This document shows positions 1 through 9,009 of a DNA stretch of 32,937 bases, piece by piece. This DNA comes from Flavobacterium sp. (GTDB taxonomy: Bacteria > Bacteroidota > Bacteroidia > Flavobacteriales > Flavobacteriaceae). Under the pieces are notes generated by a model. It did not search any database, was not told where the DNA came from, and worked only from the letters and a program-made list of their open reading frames with translations. Position numbers and translations under genes: made by a program. Location of the stretch: contig NZ_JANXTI010000079.1 in assembly GCF_025352425.1 (NCBI RefSeq), positions 1 through 32,937 of the forward strand, in the 5' to 3' direction. How positions within the stretch are numbered: the first letter of the stretch is position 1; each line of letters opens with the position of its first letter.

Positions 1-435
1 GGAACGGGAGCCTATACCGGTGGAGTGTATTCCTCAACTGCTGGTCTGACTATCAATACTACTACCGGTGCAATCACGCCTAATACCTCTATACCAAATA
101 CCTATACTGTTACTTATACCATTGCCGCAAGTGGTGGTTGTGCCCCTGTGGTAGCGACTACTACGGCAACCATTACTGCTTTGCCTACAGCCAGCATCAG
201 TTATGCAACGCCGTTCTGTTCTTCTGTGACCACGGCTCAGTCTGTGACTTTAACCGGAACAGGAGCCTATACAGGTGGAGTGTATTCTTCTACTGCAGGT
301 CTTACTATTAATCCTGCAACGGGTGCTATTATACCTAGTAGCTCTACTGCCAACACCTATACCGTTACCTATACCATTGCGGCCAGTGGTGGTTGTGCTC
401 CTGTGGTAGCGACTACAACGGTAACTATTAATCCT
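1..435 (+). repeat. 255-bp tandem repeat encoding PKD/Ig-like units
   Basis: The stretch starting at base 1 (GTGAYTGGVYSSTAGLTI) recurs at base 256 with mostly synonymous changes, giving a period of 255 bp (85 codons). The array probably continues upstream of the window. Confidence 0.85.
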
Positions 436-3400
436 TCGGCAAGTCCAACATTTACAGATGTGCCTCCGATTTGCTCAGGTGAGACTCTTAGTCCTTTACC
501 AGCCATCTCAAACAACGGTGTTACAGGAACTTGGATGCCAACTTTGAATAATACATCGACTACAACTTATACTTTTACACCTACAACAGGGCAATGCGCT
601 ACAACAAATACGTTAATTATAACTGTTTATTCACTACCACTAATAAACTCAGTACCCCCTTTACACTACTGTGATCCTAATAATGATGGATTTGGTGTTT
701 TTGATTTGACACAAGTGATTCCAACAATTACTGGAGGAACTCCATATCCAGTAAGTTTTCACGAAACCCTAACTGATGCAGAAATTAACGGCACTTACAT
801 TCCAAATCCAGCTAATTATTTCAATATTCATATAGACCATCAAACTATATACATACGCGCAGAATCTACAGAATCGACTAGTTGTTATAAGATAATAACT
901 TTAGAATTAATTGTAAATCCAACTCCCGAAGCAAACGAGCCAGACGACTATCATGTTTGTGATACTAATAATGATGGTCTTGCAAGTTTTGATTTGACAA
1001 CTGTTGCTCCCCAGGTATTTGGTTCCATAAATCAATCAACACATTCGATTGGCTATTATACTAGTCTGGCAAATGCTCAATCGGAAACAAATCCAATAAG
1101 CAACCTTACCAGCTTTATTAATCAAACTATAAACACCCAAACCATTTGGATTAGGATTACCAATAGTGCCACAGGTTGTTATGATATTGTAACATTACAA
1201 TTGTTTGTTGATCCTCTGCCACTGGCAACTCAACCAAACTATCCTCCTTATACTTTATGTGATAATTATGCTCCATTATTTTATGAAGAATTCGATTTGG
1301 GTTCTAAAATCACAGAGATATTAATTGGGCAAACCGGAATGAATGTCAGCTTCCATTTCAATCAGGCTGATGCTTTAGCAGATATAAACCCGTTACCTCT
1401 TTTATATACTAATATTGCCCCTAACGTACAAACATTATGGATTAGAGTGGAAAATGCAAATACAGGTTGTTTTGTTTTATCTACTATAGATATACGCGTT
1501 GAACCTCTACCAAGTCCAATTCCTCAAAACGAACCCTATACTATTTGCGATGGTAATCAGGATGGATTTGGAACTTTTGATTTGAATACATTGACCTCCG
1601 ATATATTGCAAGGTGCTAATTATACCATTACCTTTCACGAAACCATCGAAGATGCCCAATTAGGCAACAATCCTTTGGCCAGTCCTTACAATAATATAAC
1701 TCCATTTGTTCAATTTATTTATGCTTCCGCTATTGACAATGTGAATGGCTGTAGAAGTATTATCCCTATCGAATTAAATGTGGATCCTCAACCTATAACA
1801 CCATTTACAGTACCAAATTTAATTCAATGTGATGAAGATAATAATCCGCAAAATCTATCAATGGTATTTGATTTAACTCAGAATGATTCTGCTGTGTTGG
1901 CCATACAGACTTCTGCACCATCAAATTATACCGTCACTTATTATATTTCTCAAACAGATGCTATTGCTGGGATTGCACCTATTATTCAATCTACTCATTA
2001 TGTAGGAGCGAATCACGATATGATTTGGGTAAGAGTTGAAAATAATTCTTCGCATTGTTTTTCAATAGGTTCTTTCGAATTATTAATTAACCCTCCATTA
2101 GTATTAACAACACCAACGCCATTAAGCATTTGTGATGATGATGCCGTACCAAATAATCAATATACAGAATTTGATTTAACGGTTAAAAACAATGAAATAA
2201 CTCAAGGCCAGTCTAACCTGACTGTGACCTATTATCCAAGTTATCCTATAACTTCACTGAGTGTTGCAATTCAAAATCCAACAACATATACTAATGCATT
2301 GCCTGCTGTTCAGACATTAGGTGTTATGGTTACCAGTGCCCAAGGCTGCAGAAGTTACATTTCATTAGATATCAGAGTACTGCCAATTCCAACGCCAAGA
2401 ACCAACGGAATCAGACCGTTGCCTGCACAATGTGATGTAAACAATACAGGTGACATGCTGGAAATTTTTAATTTGACATTGAACGCTTCCATTATAATAA
2501 ATGGCGACCCAACATTAGTGTTGCATTATTATCCAACACAAGCAAATGCATTGGCTGGAACCAATGAAATTCTAAATCCATCTGCCGCTTTAGTTGGAAA
2601 CAATGTATGGATTAGAGTTGAAAATAATAGAATAGATTATCTAGGCAACCACTGTTTTGTATTGGTGGAACAACCGCTAACTGTAAATCCATTGCCAACC
2701 ATTATTCAACCGTTGACGATTCAAAATTGTGATGATGATGCCGATGGACAAGCGTCATTTGACTTGACTTCAACGAATGTTAGTTTGTTAGGAAGCACCC
2801 AATTACCAACAGATTTTACAATTACTTATTATACAACCGCTGCCAATGCTCAGGCAGCAGCAAATGCTATTCCAAATCCGACAAATTTCATCAATACCAT
2901 TAATCCGCAAATTATTTTTGTCAGGGTCGTGAATAATGCTACAGGTTGTTTCAATACGGGTCAATTTACACTTGTTGTTAATCCAAAACCAATGGCAACA
3001 GCACCGGCAGCTTTTGAAACTTGTGATACCGACGGAACTAATGATGGTTACTTTACATTAGATTTGAGTACGTATAGTAATGGAATTATTGGCGCTCAAA
3101 CCGGAGTTACCACTACTTTTTATAACACTCAAACTGATGCTGTTAATGGAACAAATGCTATTACTAATTTAGCCAATTATCAAGCCTATACTCATACCAT
3201 TTGGGTTAGAGTTGAAAATGTAATTACGGGTTGTTATCAGTTAGTACCATTTAATATTACCGTCGAACCATTGCCTGAACCAATCATTTCTTCTCCAAGA
3301 GATAACATTTGTGTCCAATATGATACAAATCAATTATTAAGCGGCTTGACTTTGGATAGCGGAATCTCCAGTACGGGTTACACTTTTGCCTGGTCATTAG

Positions 3401-4050
3401 GCGGAACTGTAATTCCTGGTGCAACCGGTTCAACATATATCGTTAATACTGTTGCTGCGGGAGATTATACAGTCGTAGCTACAAGTACAAGTTCGTTGGC
3501 TTGTGTTTCAAATGTTTCGAATACATTTACCGTAATCCAATCTGGTCCGGCACAATTTTCTGAACCTCCATATACCATTAGCAATGATTTCAGTGACAAT
3601 CAAATTATAACAGTTAATGTAGTTGGATTTGGTGTTTATGAATATAGCCTGGATGATGGTCCTTTCCAAAGCAGTAATGTTTTTGAACATACTTCATTGG
3701 GTGAACATACTATTACTGTTCGTGATGTAAAAGGAAATACCAGTTGTGGTGAAATAGTTATTGATGGAGTTCAAGCAATCGATTATCCTCATTATTTTTC
3801 GCCAAATGGAGATGGTATTCACGATACTTGGAATGTTATTGGGTTGGAAGATCAACCTTTTGCCCGGCTTTATATTTTTGATCGATATGCCAAACTATTG
3901 AAACAGTTGAGCACTGATGGCCCTGGTTGGGACGGAACTTATAACGGACATTTACTTCCTGCTGATGATTATTGGTTTAAAGTGGAATACTTAGACCAAA
4001 GCAAGACCAGATGGAAAGAATTTAAATCGCACTTTACACTGAAAAGATAA
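1..4050 (+). CDS. T9SS type B adhesin-like repeat protein, 5'-truncated by the window
   Basis: The frame is open from base 1, so the N terminus lies upstream; 1349 residues are visible. Seen: two PKD/Ig-like units with a 255-bp period (bases 1 and 256 onward), another Ig-like unit, then nine repeats of about 96-102 residues. Each repeat begins near a Cys-Asp pair followed by an acidic/Gly-rich stretch and FDLT, and ends with a W-x-R-V-E-N...TGC...NP pattern. Next come an Ig-like domain (about bases 3298-3540), a short beta domain and a C-terminal domain from about base 3780 (YFSPNGDGIHDTWN...). That last domain matches the gliding-motility-associated type B sorting domain of T9SS cargo. Inference: a secreted, surface-attached or released adhesin. 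The D-x-N-x-DG stretches could bind calcium. There is no enzymatic domain in the visible part. Class is certain, ligand unknown. Confidence 0.93.
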   Translation, partial: GTGAYTGGVYSSTAGLTINTTTGAITPNTSIPNTYTVTYTIAASGGCAPVVATTTATITALPTASISYATPFCSSVTTAQSVTLTGTGAYTGGVYSSTAGLTINPATGAIIPSSSTANTYTVTYTIAASGGCAPVVATTTVTINPSASPTFTDVPPICSGETLSPLPAISNNGVTGTWMPTLNNTSTTTYTFTPTTGQCATTNTLIITVYSLPLINSVPPLHYCDPNNDGFGVFDLTQVIPTITGGTPYPVSFHETLTDAEINGTYIPNPANYFNIHIDHQTIYIRAESTESTSCYKIITLELIVNPTPEANEPDDYHVCDTNNDGLASFDLTTVAPQVFGSINQSTHSIGYYTSLANAQSETNPISNLTSFINQTINTQTIWIRITNSATGCYDIVTLQLFVDPLPLATQPNYPPYTLCDNYAPLFYEEFDLGSKITEILIGQTGMNVSFHFNQADALADINPLPLLYTNIAPNVQTLWIRVENANTGCFVLSTIDIRVEPLPSPIPQNEPYTICDGNQDGFGTFDLNTLTSDILQGANYTITFHETIEDAQLGNNPLASPYNNITPFVQFIYASAIDNVNGCRSIIPIELNVDPQPITPFTVPNLIQCDEDNNPQNLSMVFDLTQNDSAVLAIQTSAPSNYTVTYYISQTDAIAGIAPIIQSTHYVGANHDMIWVRVENNSSHCFSIGSFELLINPPLVLTTPTPLSICDDDAVPNNQYTEFDLTVKNNEITQGQSNLTVTYYPSYPITSLSVAIQNPTTYTNALPAVQTLGVMVTSAQGCRSYISLDIRVLPIPTPRTNGIRPLPAQCDVNNTGDMLEIFNLTLNASIIINGDPTLVLHYYPTQANALAGTNEILNPSAALVGNNVWIRVENNRIDYLGNHCFVLVEQPLTVNPLPTIIQPLTIQNCDDDADGQASFDLTSTNVSLLGSTQLPTDFTITYYTTAANAQAAANAIPNPTNFINTINPQIIFVRVVNNATGCFNTGQFTLVVNPKPMATAPAAFETCDTDGTNDGYFTLDLSTYSNGIIGAQTGVTTTFYNTQTDAVNGTNAITNLANYQAYTHTIWVRVENVITGCYQLVPFNITVEPLPEPIISSPRDNICVQYDTNQLLSGLTLDSGISSTGYTFAWSLGGTVIPGATGSTYIVNTVAAGDYTVVATSTSSLACVSNVSNTFTVIQSGPAQFSEPPYTISNDFSDNQIITVNVVGFGVYEYSLDDGPFQSSNVFEHTSLGEHTITVRDVKGNTSCGEIVIDGVQAIDYPHYFSPNGDGIHDTWNVIGLEDQPFARLYIFDRYAKLLKQLSTDGPGWDGTYNGHLLPADDYWFKVEYLDQSKTRWKEFKSHFTLKR
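640..3280 (+). repeat. Nine degenerate protein repeats of about 96-102 residues
   Basis: Cys-Asp landmarks fall near bases 670, 958, 1258, 1546, 1828, 2131, 2431, 2728 and 3022, a spacing of 282-303 bp. Each is followed by FDLT or a variant, then a YY/FH-T-x-x-x-A segment and a Q-x-x-W-x-R-V-E-N segment. Repeats are diverged at DNA level, unlike those of the 9010-18261 gene. Confidence 0.85.
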
Positions 4051-4070
4051 TAGCGGAATTTATTATCTTT
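4043..4070 (+). terminator. AT-rich hairpin overlapping the adhesin stop codon
   Basis: AAAGATAATA (4043-4052) and TATTATCTTT (4061-4070) form a perfect 10-bp inverted repeat with an 8-nt loop. The left arm covers the stop codon. The U-tract is only three bases, so this is a weak terminator candidate. Confidence 0.45.
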
Positions 4071-4088
4071 AAACGTAAATTCATCATC

Positions 4089-5363
4089 ATGGAACAATAC
4101 GGGAAAATCCTATTGATTGCTATGCCCTTTTTTCTTTTGCTGATTGTCATCGAAAAAATATATGGTTACTTTAAAGGCATTAACCATGCACCAATGATGG
4201 ACAGCATTTCGAGTATCAGTTCCGGAATGACGAATGCCGTGAAAGATGCGTTGGGTTTGAGTATCGCTATTCTTTCTTACGAATGGATGGTGTCACATTT
4301 GGCGGTTTTACATGTTGAGGCTACAATTCCAACATATATAATTGCCTTTTTTGTTATTGATTTTTATGGGTATTGGAGCCATCGATGGGCACACCAAATC
4401 AATTTCTTCTGGAACAAACATGCCATTCACCACAGCAGCGAAGAGTTCAATTTGGCTTGTGCTTTGCGCCAACCGATTTCTAGTTTTGTCAATCTTTTTA
4501 CTTTCCTTTTATTACCGGCAGCTTTTTTTGGAGTTCCATCAAAAGTGATTGCTATTTTATTGCCGATACATTTGTTTTTACAATTTTGGTATCATACCAG
4601 ATATATTGGCAAACTTGGTTTTCTGGAGAAATTTATGGTTACGCCTTCGCATCACAGGGTTCATCATGCCATCAACCGGGAATATATGGATAAAAACCAC
4701 GGGCAGATTTTTATATTTTGGGATAAGTGGTTTGGTACTTTTCAGGAAGAATTAGATGATGTTGCACCTGTTTTTGGAATCACGCGACCAGCGCATACCT
4801 GGAATCCAATCAAAATAAATTTTCAGCATATGTGGCTTTTGATTAAAGATGCCTACCATGCCGAAAACTGGAAAGACAAATTCACCATCTGGTTTAAACC
4901 AACAGGCTGGCGCCCAAAGGATTTCGATGAAAAATATCCCATTGATAAAATTACCGATGTCTATAATTTTGATAAATATGGCAACCAACATTCGCAACTT
5001 TTGATGTATTGGTCATTGGTACAATTGTTCACTACTTTGGGATTTATAAGTTATCTTTTTGGAAACATTGCCAATATTGGCTTGCCGAATATTTTTGTGT
5101 ATGGATTCTTCGTTTTTCTAACCATTTACAGCTACACCGAATTAATTGATACACGTAAATTTTCTATTCTTTGGGAAGGCTTGCGATTTATTTTTTCAAT
5201 GGGAATTCTTTATTACTATGGCGATTGGTTTGGAATGTCAACGCTTTTACCCTATTCAAATCCGTTGCTTATCGTCTATTTCTTTGCATCGTTATTGATG
5301 AGTTCTTATTTTGTTTTTGTGGAGTTTCGTAATACCCAAAACCAACTTTCGTATGATGATTAG
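4089..5363 (+). CDS. Sterol desaturase / fatty acid hydroxylase superfamily membrane protein
   Basis: 424 residues with several hydrophobic segments. The three histidine clusters of the family are present: H98-x3-H102, H111-x2-H114-H115, and H188-H189-x2-H192-H193. In this superfamily they ligate a di-iron centre that hydroxylates or desaturates a lipid C-H bond in the membrane. The family core ends near residue 260. The remaining ~160 residues carry about four extra hydrophobic segments, an extended form of the family. The start at 4089 follows the previous gene by 38 bp and gives an immediate N-terminal membrane segment. No neighbour indicates the substrate; a membrane lipid, sterol-like molecule or carotenoid are options. 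Confidence 0.88.
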   Translation: MEQYGKILLIAMPFFLLLIVIEKIYGYFKGINHAPMMDSISSISSGMTNAVKDALGLSIAILSYEWMVSHLAVLHVEATIPTYIIAFFVIDFYGYWSHRWAHQINFFWNKHAIHHSSEEFNLACALRQPISSFVNLFTFLLLPAAFFGVPSKVIAILLPIHLFLQFWYHTRYIGKLGFLEKFMVTPSHHRVHHAINREYMDKNHGQIFIFWDKWFGTFQEELDDVAPVFGITRPAHTWNPIKINFQHMWLLIKDAYHAENWKDKFTIWFKPTGWRPKDFDEKYPIDKITDVYNFDKYGNQHSQLLMYWSLVQLFTTLGFISYLFGNIANIGLPNIFVYGFFVFLTIYSYTELIDTRKFSILWEGLRFIFSMGILYYYGDWFGMSTLLPYSNPLLIVYFFASLLMSSYFVFVEFRNTQNQLSYDD

Positions 5364-5449
5364 TTTTGTATTATGGATTGGATTTAAATTGAAGCAAAAA
5401 CAAGAAGCTGATAGTAAAAAATATTAGGAGCACATCATTTGTCGTCTTC

Positions 5450-5609
5450 AGCACGTGCTGTCCCGCTGTCCGCTATACTCCGCCTGCCTGTCGGCAGTCA
5501 GGGTATCGCTCCCATCGGGGCTATCGACTCCGTTTTGCTAACATCAGGATATATCCTTGATTGATAGATACTTCATAGATGAAGCATAGATACTCCATAG
5601 ATAAAGCAT
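5450..5609 (+). repeat. Palindrome-rich intergenic repeat region with 22-bp tandem units
   Basis: This covers most of the 294-bp gap 5364-5657, where I see no gene. It contains a perfect 10-bp palindrome AGCACGTGCT (5450-5459), a hairpin CTGCC-tgtc-GGCAG (5484-5497), the palindrome GGATATATCC (5547-5556), and two 22-bp units at 5566-5587 and 5588-5609 differing at two positions (C/T and A/G changes around a central CATAGAT). The GC-rich start contrasts with the AT-rich surroundings. It resembles dispersed intergenic repeats common in Flavobacterium, but that is from memory and no second copy lies in this window. Confidence 0.6.
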
Positions 5610-5657
5610 AGATAGTGTATTAGGAATGCATTGAGGATGTGTAAACCAGATTTCTAC

Positions 5658-6071
5658 TTAATGCGGTAATTTATCTTTTATAACTCCATAAAGAAAGGTG
5701 CCCAAAATAGCACCAATCAATATCAATCCGACGCTCATAAAACCTGCGCCAAGTAATATAAAAATTGGGCCCGGACAAGCACCAACCATTGCCCAGCCTA
5801 ATCCGAAAAGAATACCTCCAATCCAATAACGTGCGTTTCCTTTTTCCTTATCCTGCACAATCAAAAGATTGCCATCAATGTCTTTCAACTTATTTCTTTT
5901 TATGATTTGGATGCCAGTAGTTCCAACAAAAATTGCCATCATAATAATACCGTACATATGAAACGACTGAAACTGGAACATTTCATAAATTCGGTACCAG
6001 GAAACCGCTTCCGATTTGGTAAGCACAATACCAAAGAAAAACCCAACGAGTAAATATTTTAAATAATTCAT
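5658..6071 (-). CDS. YeeE/YedE-type transporter, C-terminal-half subunit (DUF6691-like)
   Basis: 137 residues with about four membrane segments. The conserved signature is GLGWAMVGACPGP near residues 94-106, with a Cys in a Gly-rich membrane loop as in the thiosulfate/sulfur transporter TsuA (YeeE/YedE family). The gene starts 2 bp after the stop of the 185-residue partner at 6074-6631, so the two are almost certainly cotranscribed and together make up one full-length transporter. Known for the family: inner-membrane uptake of thiosulfate or related sulfur species through Cys-containing motifs. The substrate here is inferred. No TusA or rhodanese gene is adjacent in the window. Confidence 0.85.
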   Translation of the reverse strand: MNYLKYLLVGFFFGIVLTKSEAVSWYRIYEMFQFQSFHMYGIIMMAIFVGTTGIQIIKRNKLKDIDGNLLIVQDKEKGNARYWIGGILFGLGWAMVGACPGPIFILLGAGFMSVGLILIGAILGTFLYGVIKDKLPH

Positions 6072-6073
6072 AG

Positions 6074-6631
6074 CTAAAAAAGTAAGGGTAAAATATAATG
6101 CGACATAATCAAGCCGCCAATAAAAAAGCCAATAACCGCTTTTAAGGAAGGCAATTGCAAATTACTCATTCCCGCTATGGCGTGACCCGAAGTACAGCCT
6201 CCGGCATATCGCGAACCAAAACCGATTAATAATCCACCAACAAGTAAAATAATCATCATTTTGGGCGAATGGAATATTTGGTCTCCAAAAAGTGCATCAG
6301 GTAATAATTTTCCGTTTGGCCCATCAATTCCCATTGCCGCTAATTGCTCAATGGTTTTTGGATTGATAGCAACATTCGAAGCATCGCTCAAAAAATGAAC
6401 CGCTACATAACCCCCAATCATGGCACCAACAACGACAGCTAAATTCCAACGTTGTGATTTCCAATCCCAATCAAAAAAGGGAACTTTTTTTCCAATACCA
6501 GTCATGGCACATAACGAGCGTAAATTGGACGACATTCCAAATACTTTTCCAAAATAATTAAGAAGCAGCATTACGACAGCTATGAGGAAACCTGCAACCG
6601 ACCAATGCCAAGTGTGAGTTAAAAATTCCAT
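6074..6631 (-). CDS. YeeE/YedE-type transporter, N-terminal-half subunit
   Basis: 185 residues with hydrophobic segments at both ends and a long polar middle. The motif GFGSRYAGGCTSGHAIAG near residues 138-155 is the Cys-containing re-entrant loop typical of YeeE/YedE proteins. It is the first gene of a two-gene minus-strand unit with 5658-6071, spaced 2 bp. In E. coli-type TsuA both halves are one polypeptide; here they are split, which is frequent in Bacteroidota. Predicted role: half of an inner-membrane sulfur-compound importer. Confidence 0.87.
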   Translation of the reverse strand: MEFLTHTWHWSVAGFLIAVVMLLLNYFGKVFGMSSNLRSLCAMTGIGKKVPFFDWDWKSQRWNLAVVVGAMIGGYVAVHFLSDASNVAINPKTIEQLAAMGIDGPNGKLLPDALFGDQIFHSPKMMIILLVGGLLIGFGSRYAGGCTSGHAIAGMSNLQLPSLKAVIGFFIGGLIMSHYILPLLF

Positions 6632-6698
6632 ACGATATATTTTTACAAAAATAGAAATTCATTTGAACTAGGCAGCTAAACTATTGCCATAAATTGTC

Positions 6699-6706
6699 TA
6701 TTTTTG
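6699..6706 (+). promoter_or_regulatory. Bacteroidota -7 promoter box (TATTTTTG)
   Basis: This is a perfect match to TAnnTTTG, 53 bp upstream of the ATG at 6760. I see no good -33 TTTG at the usual 17-23 bp spacing. The box lies inside the in-frame extension from the TTG at 6694, which argues for the 6760 start. Confidence 0.45.
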
Positions 6707-6759
6707 GTTTACCTCCTTTTTGCATGATAATTGTAAAAGAAAAAATAAAAATATTTCAT

Positions 6760-7215
6760 ATGAAAATAAAGTCGCTTTTAGTCTCAATCCTAATCACAAT
6801 GGCAACCTCATCTTGCGTTAGTACAAAATCTACTTTGAAAAATGTAGATGATAATGCGCCAATTCCAACATTATCAGCAAATAACACTTTTGTTTTAACC
6901 GAATACAGCAAAGACAAAAAGTATGGTTACAACGCTGATTATCCTATCAATGTTTTTTACAAAAACACTAATGATGAAAACCTAAACGCAGAACGTTTTC
7001 TGAATGCCTTAGCGGGACCAAATGGAAAAAAAATAACATTTTCTAAACTGGAAAGTTGTTGTCCGTTTCCAACAAAAAGAACAGAAATTGGCGCAGGTTT
7101 TCTTGATGTGTACGAATTAAAATGGGAAGGACAAACTGAACCAACAAAATTGTACCTAAACATTTATGAGAAAGGATATTTGCTTGTTCCAGTTGGCCTT
7201 TCCATTAAAAAATAA
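6760..7215 (+). CDS. Small putative lipoprotein, function unknown
   Basis: 151 residues from the ATG at 6760. An in-frame TTG at 6694 was rejected because the ATG directly gives a lipoprotein-type signal (MKIKSLLVSILITMATSSC) with the lipidated Cys at residue 19, and a promoter-like box lies between the two starts. The mature part is soluble and mixed, with a CC pair in ESCCPFP and a conserved-looking stretch TEIGAGFLDVYELKWEG. It probably sits in the periplasm or at the outer membrane. I do not recognise a characterised family. It stands alone, divergent from the transporter pair. Confidence 0.75.
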   Translation: MKIKSLLVSILITMATSSCVSTKSTLKNVDDNAPIPTLSANNTFVLTEYSKDKKYGYNADYPINVFYKNTNDENLNAERFLNALAGPNGKKITFSKLESCCPFPTKRTEIGAGFLDVYELKWEGQTEPTKLYLNIYEKGYLLVPVGLSIKK

Positions 7216-7283
7216 CTTACATATTAACGGTAAGAAATAATAAAAAATATGCTTATATTAGCCGTCTTAAAAACTTAATTTTT

Positions 7284-8102
7284 ATGAACTTAAATACCAT
7301 TCCACAAATCAAAAACATTGATAGTGGAAATTTCTTCGTTCTAGCTGGTCCATGTGCTATTGAAGGAGAAGAAATGGCTATGAAAATCGCCGAAAAATTA
7401 GTCACAATTACAGACAAATTACAAATACCATACGTTTTCAAAGGCTCCTTTAAAAAAGCCAATCGCTCAAGAATTGATAGCTTTTCGGGAATTGGCGATG
7501 AAAAAGCGTTAAAAATACTTCGTAAAGTTTCCGAAACTTTTCATGTCCCAACCGTTACCGATATTCATACTAACGAAGATGCTGACAAAGCAGCTCAGTA
7601 TGTTGACGTGTTACAGATTCCCGCATTCCTGGTTCGTCAAACCGATTTAGTGGTAGCAGCTGCCAATACCGGAAAAGTGGTCAATTTAAAAAAAGGACAA
7701 TTTATGAGTCCGGAAAGCATGAAACACGCAGTTCAGAAAGTCCTTGACTGCAACAATCAAAATGTGATGGTTACCGATAGAGGAAGCATGTTTGGCTACC
7801 AAGATATGATAGTTGATTTTCGTGGCATTCCTACTATGCAACAGTATGCAACAACCGTTTTAGATGTAACACATTCTTTGCAACAACCTAATCAAACTGC
7901 GGGTGTAACCGGTGGACGACCGGACATGATTGAAACCATTGCCAAAGCGGGAATAGTAGTTGGTGTTGATGGTATTTTCATCGAAACCCATTTTGATCCG
8001 GCGCATGCCAAAAGTGATGGTGCTAATATGCTGCACCTAGACTATTTTGAGGGGTTGATGACCCGTTTGGTAGCCATTAGAAAAACAATTAATCAATTTT
8101 AA
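7284..8102 (+). CDS. kdsA: 2-dehydro-3-deoxyphosphooctonate aldolase (KDO-8-phosphate synthase)
   Basis: 272 residues, normal length for the family. It condenses phosphoenolpyruvate with arabinose-5-phosphate to KDO-8-phosphate, the precursor of the lipopolysaccharide inner-core sugar KDO, in the cytoplasm. Visible motifs: GPCAIEGEE (residues 22-30), the PEP-binding KGSFKKANRSR, DIHTNEDADKA, the TDRGSMFGYQDMIVDFRG block and the C-terminal ETHFDPAHAKSDGANM. C24 in GPCAIE is the position that is Cys in the metal-dependent class (Aquifex type) and Asn in the E. coli class; together with the Glu and Asp near the C terminus this predicts a metalloenzyme. The next gene follows after 13 bp and is probably cotranscribed. 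Confidence 0.96.
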   Translation: MNLNTIPQIKNIDSGNFFVLAGPCAIEGEEMAMKIAEKLVTITDKLQIPYVFKGSFKKANRSRIDSFSGIGDEKALKILRKVSETFHVPTVTDIHTNEDADKAAQYVDVLQIPAFLVRQTDLVVAAANTGKVVNLKKGQFMSPESMKHAVQKVLDCNNQNVMVTDRGSMFGYQDMIVDFRGIPTMQQYATTVLDVTHSLQQPNQTAGVTGGRPDMIETIAKAGIVVGVDGIFIETHFDPAHAKSDGANMLHLDYFEGLMTRLVAIRKTINQF

Positions 8103-8115
8103 TTTATTACCTATT

Positions 8116-8976
8116 TTGAAAAAAATATTATTTTCATTCATAACTTTTTTTGCCTTAACCCAAGCTGTTTCTTCTCAGGAAAAAGCAGCTAATTCTGGTA
8201 AATATACTACACACAATAAGGGGAAATTTTTCGTTGCTTTTGGTGGAAACAGGGACACTTATACAAAATCTGATATTCATTTTAAAGGTGAAAACTTTAA
8301 TTTTACAGTTTCAAATGCGGAAGCACATGATAAACCAAAGGGCTGGCATGTTGACTATATCAATCCGGCAAGATTTACGATTCCTCAAACCAATATGAAA
8401 TTTGGTTATTTCCTGAACGATCATTATGCAATAGCATTAAATATTGATCACATGAAATATATTTTTTTACAAAATCAGACTGCAAATGTTACCGGTACAA
8501 TAAACCTGCCTGCTTCTGACCCAGGTTCGGTATACAATGGAACCTACAACAACACGCCTGTTGATTTTACCGATGGAACATTCCTTCAATTTGAGCACAC
8601 TAATGGTTTAAATTATGTTCATCCTGAAATATCACGATTTGACGATTTGTCAAAATTATTTGGAATTACAAACACAGATAAATTTCAAATCAATATTACT
8701 GAAGGAATTGGGGCAGGCTTTCTATATCCTAGAACGGATGCAATTGTTTTGAGTAAAGAAGACCATGATAAATTTCATATTGCAGGATATGGTTTATCGG
8801 CAAAAGCCGGACTTAACTTTACCTTTTTCAAATACTTTTTTCTTCAAACAGAATTAAAAGGCGGTTATATTAATATGCCGGATATTGAAATAACATACAA
8901 CAACAGTGAAAAAGCTTCACAGCATTTTATGTTTTTTGAAAGCATCATTTACTTTGGCGGAATTTTCAAAATATAA
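8116..8976 (+). CDS. Secreted protein, probable outer-membrane beta-barrel, function unknown
   Basis: 286 residues. The start is a TTG 13 bp after kdsA. It is accepted because it gives an immediate signal peptide (MKKILFSFITFFALTQAVSSQ, cleavage near residue 20-21) and no ATG lies near it. The mature protein alternates polar and aromatic residues in short strands, such as GYGLSAKAGLNFTFFKYFFLQTELKGGY, and ends in a hydrophobic strand finishing GGIFKI, as outer-membrane barrels do. I do not recognise a named family. Proximity to kdsA suggests cotranscription with an LPS gene, not a shared pathway. Confidence 0.78.
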   Translation: MKKILFSFITFFALTQAVSSQEKAANSGKYTTHNKGKFFVAFGGNRDTYTKSDIHFKGENFNFTVSNAEAHDKPKGWHVDYINPARFTIPQTNMKFGYFLNDHYAIALNIDHMKYIFLQNQTANVTGTINLPASDPGSVYNGTYNNTPVDFTDGTFLQFEHTNGLNYVHPEISRFDDLSKLFGITNTDKFQINITEGIGAGFLYPRTDAIVLSKEDHDKFHIAGYGLSAKAGLNFTFFKYFFLQTELKGGYINMPDIEITYNNSEKASQHFMFFESIIYFGGIFKI

Positions 8977-9009
8977 TTTTTATTCCATCCTTGACCTAAA
9001 CCAACCATT

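Noticed and set aside
5364..5657. A small RNA or tRNA gene in the GC-rich intergenic stretch
   Set aside because: I could not fold a cloverleaf or recognise a known RNA family; only short palindromes and tandem repeats are seen.
6694..6759. TTG start giving a longer form of the 6760-7215 lipoprotein
   Set aside because: The extension covers a promoter-like box and would bury the lipoprotein signal peptide.
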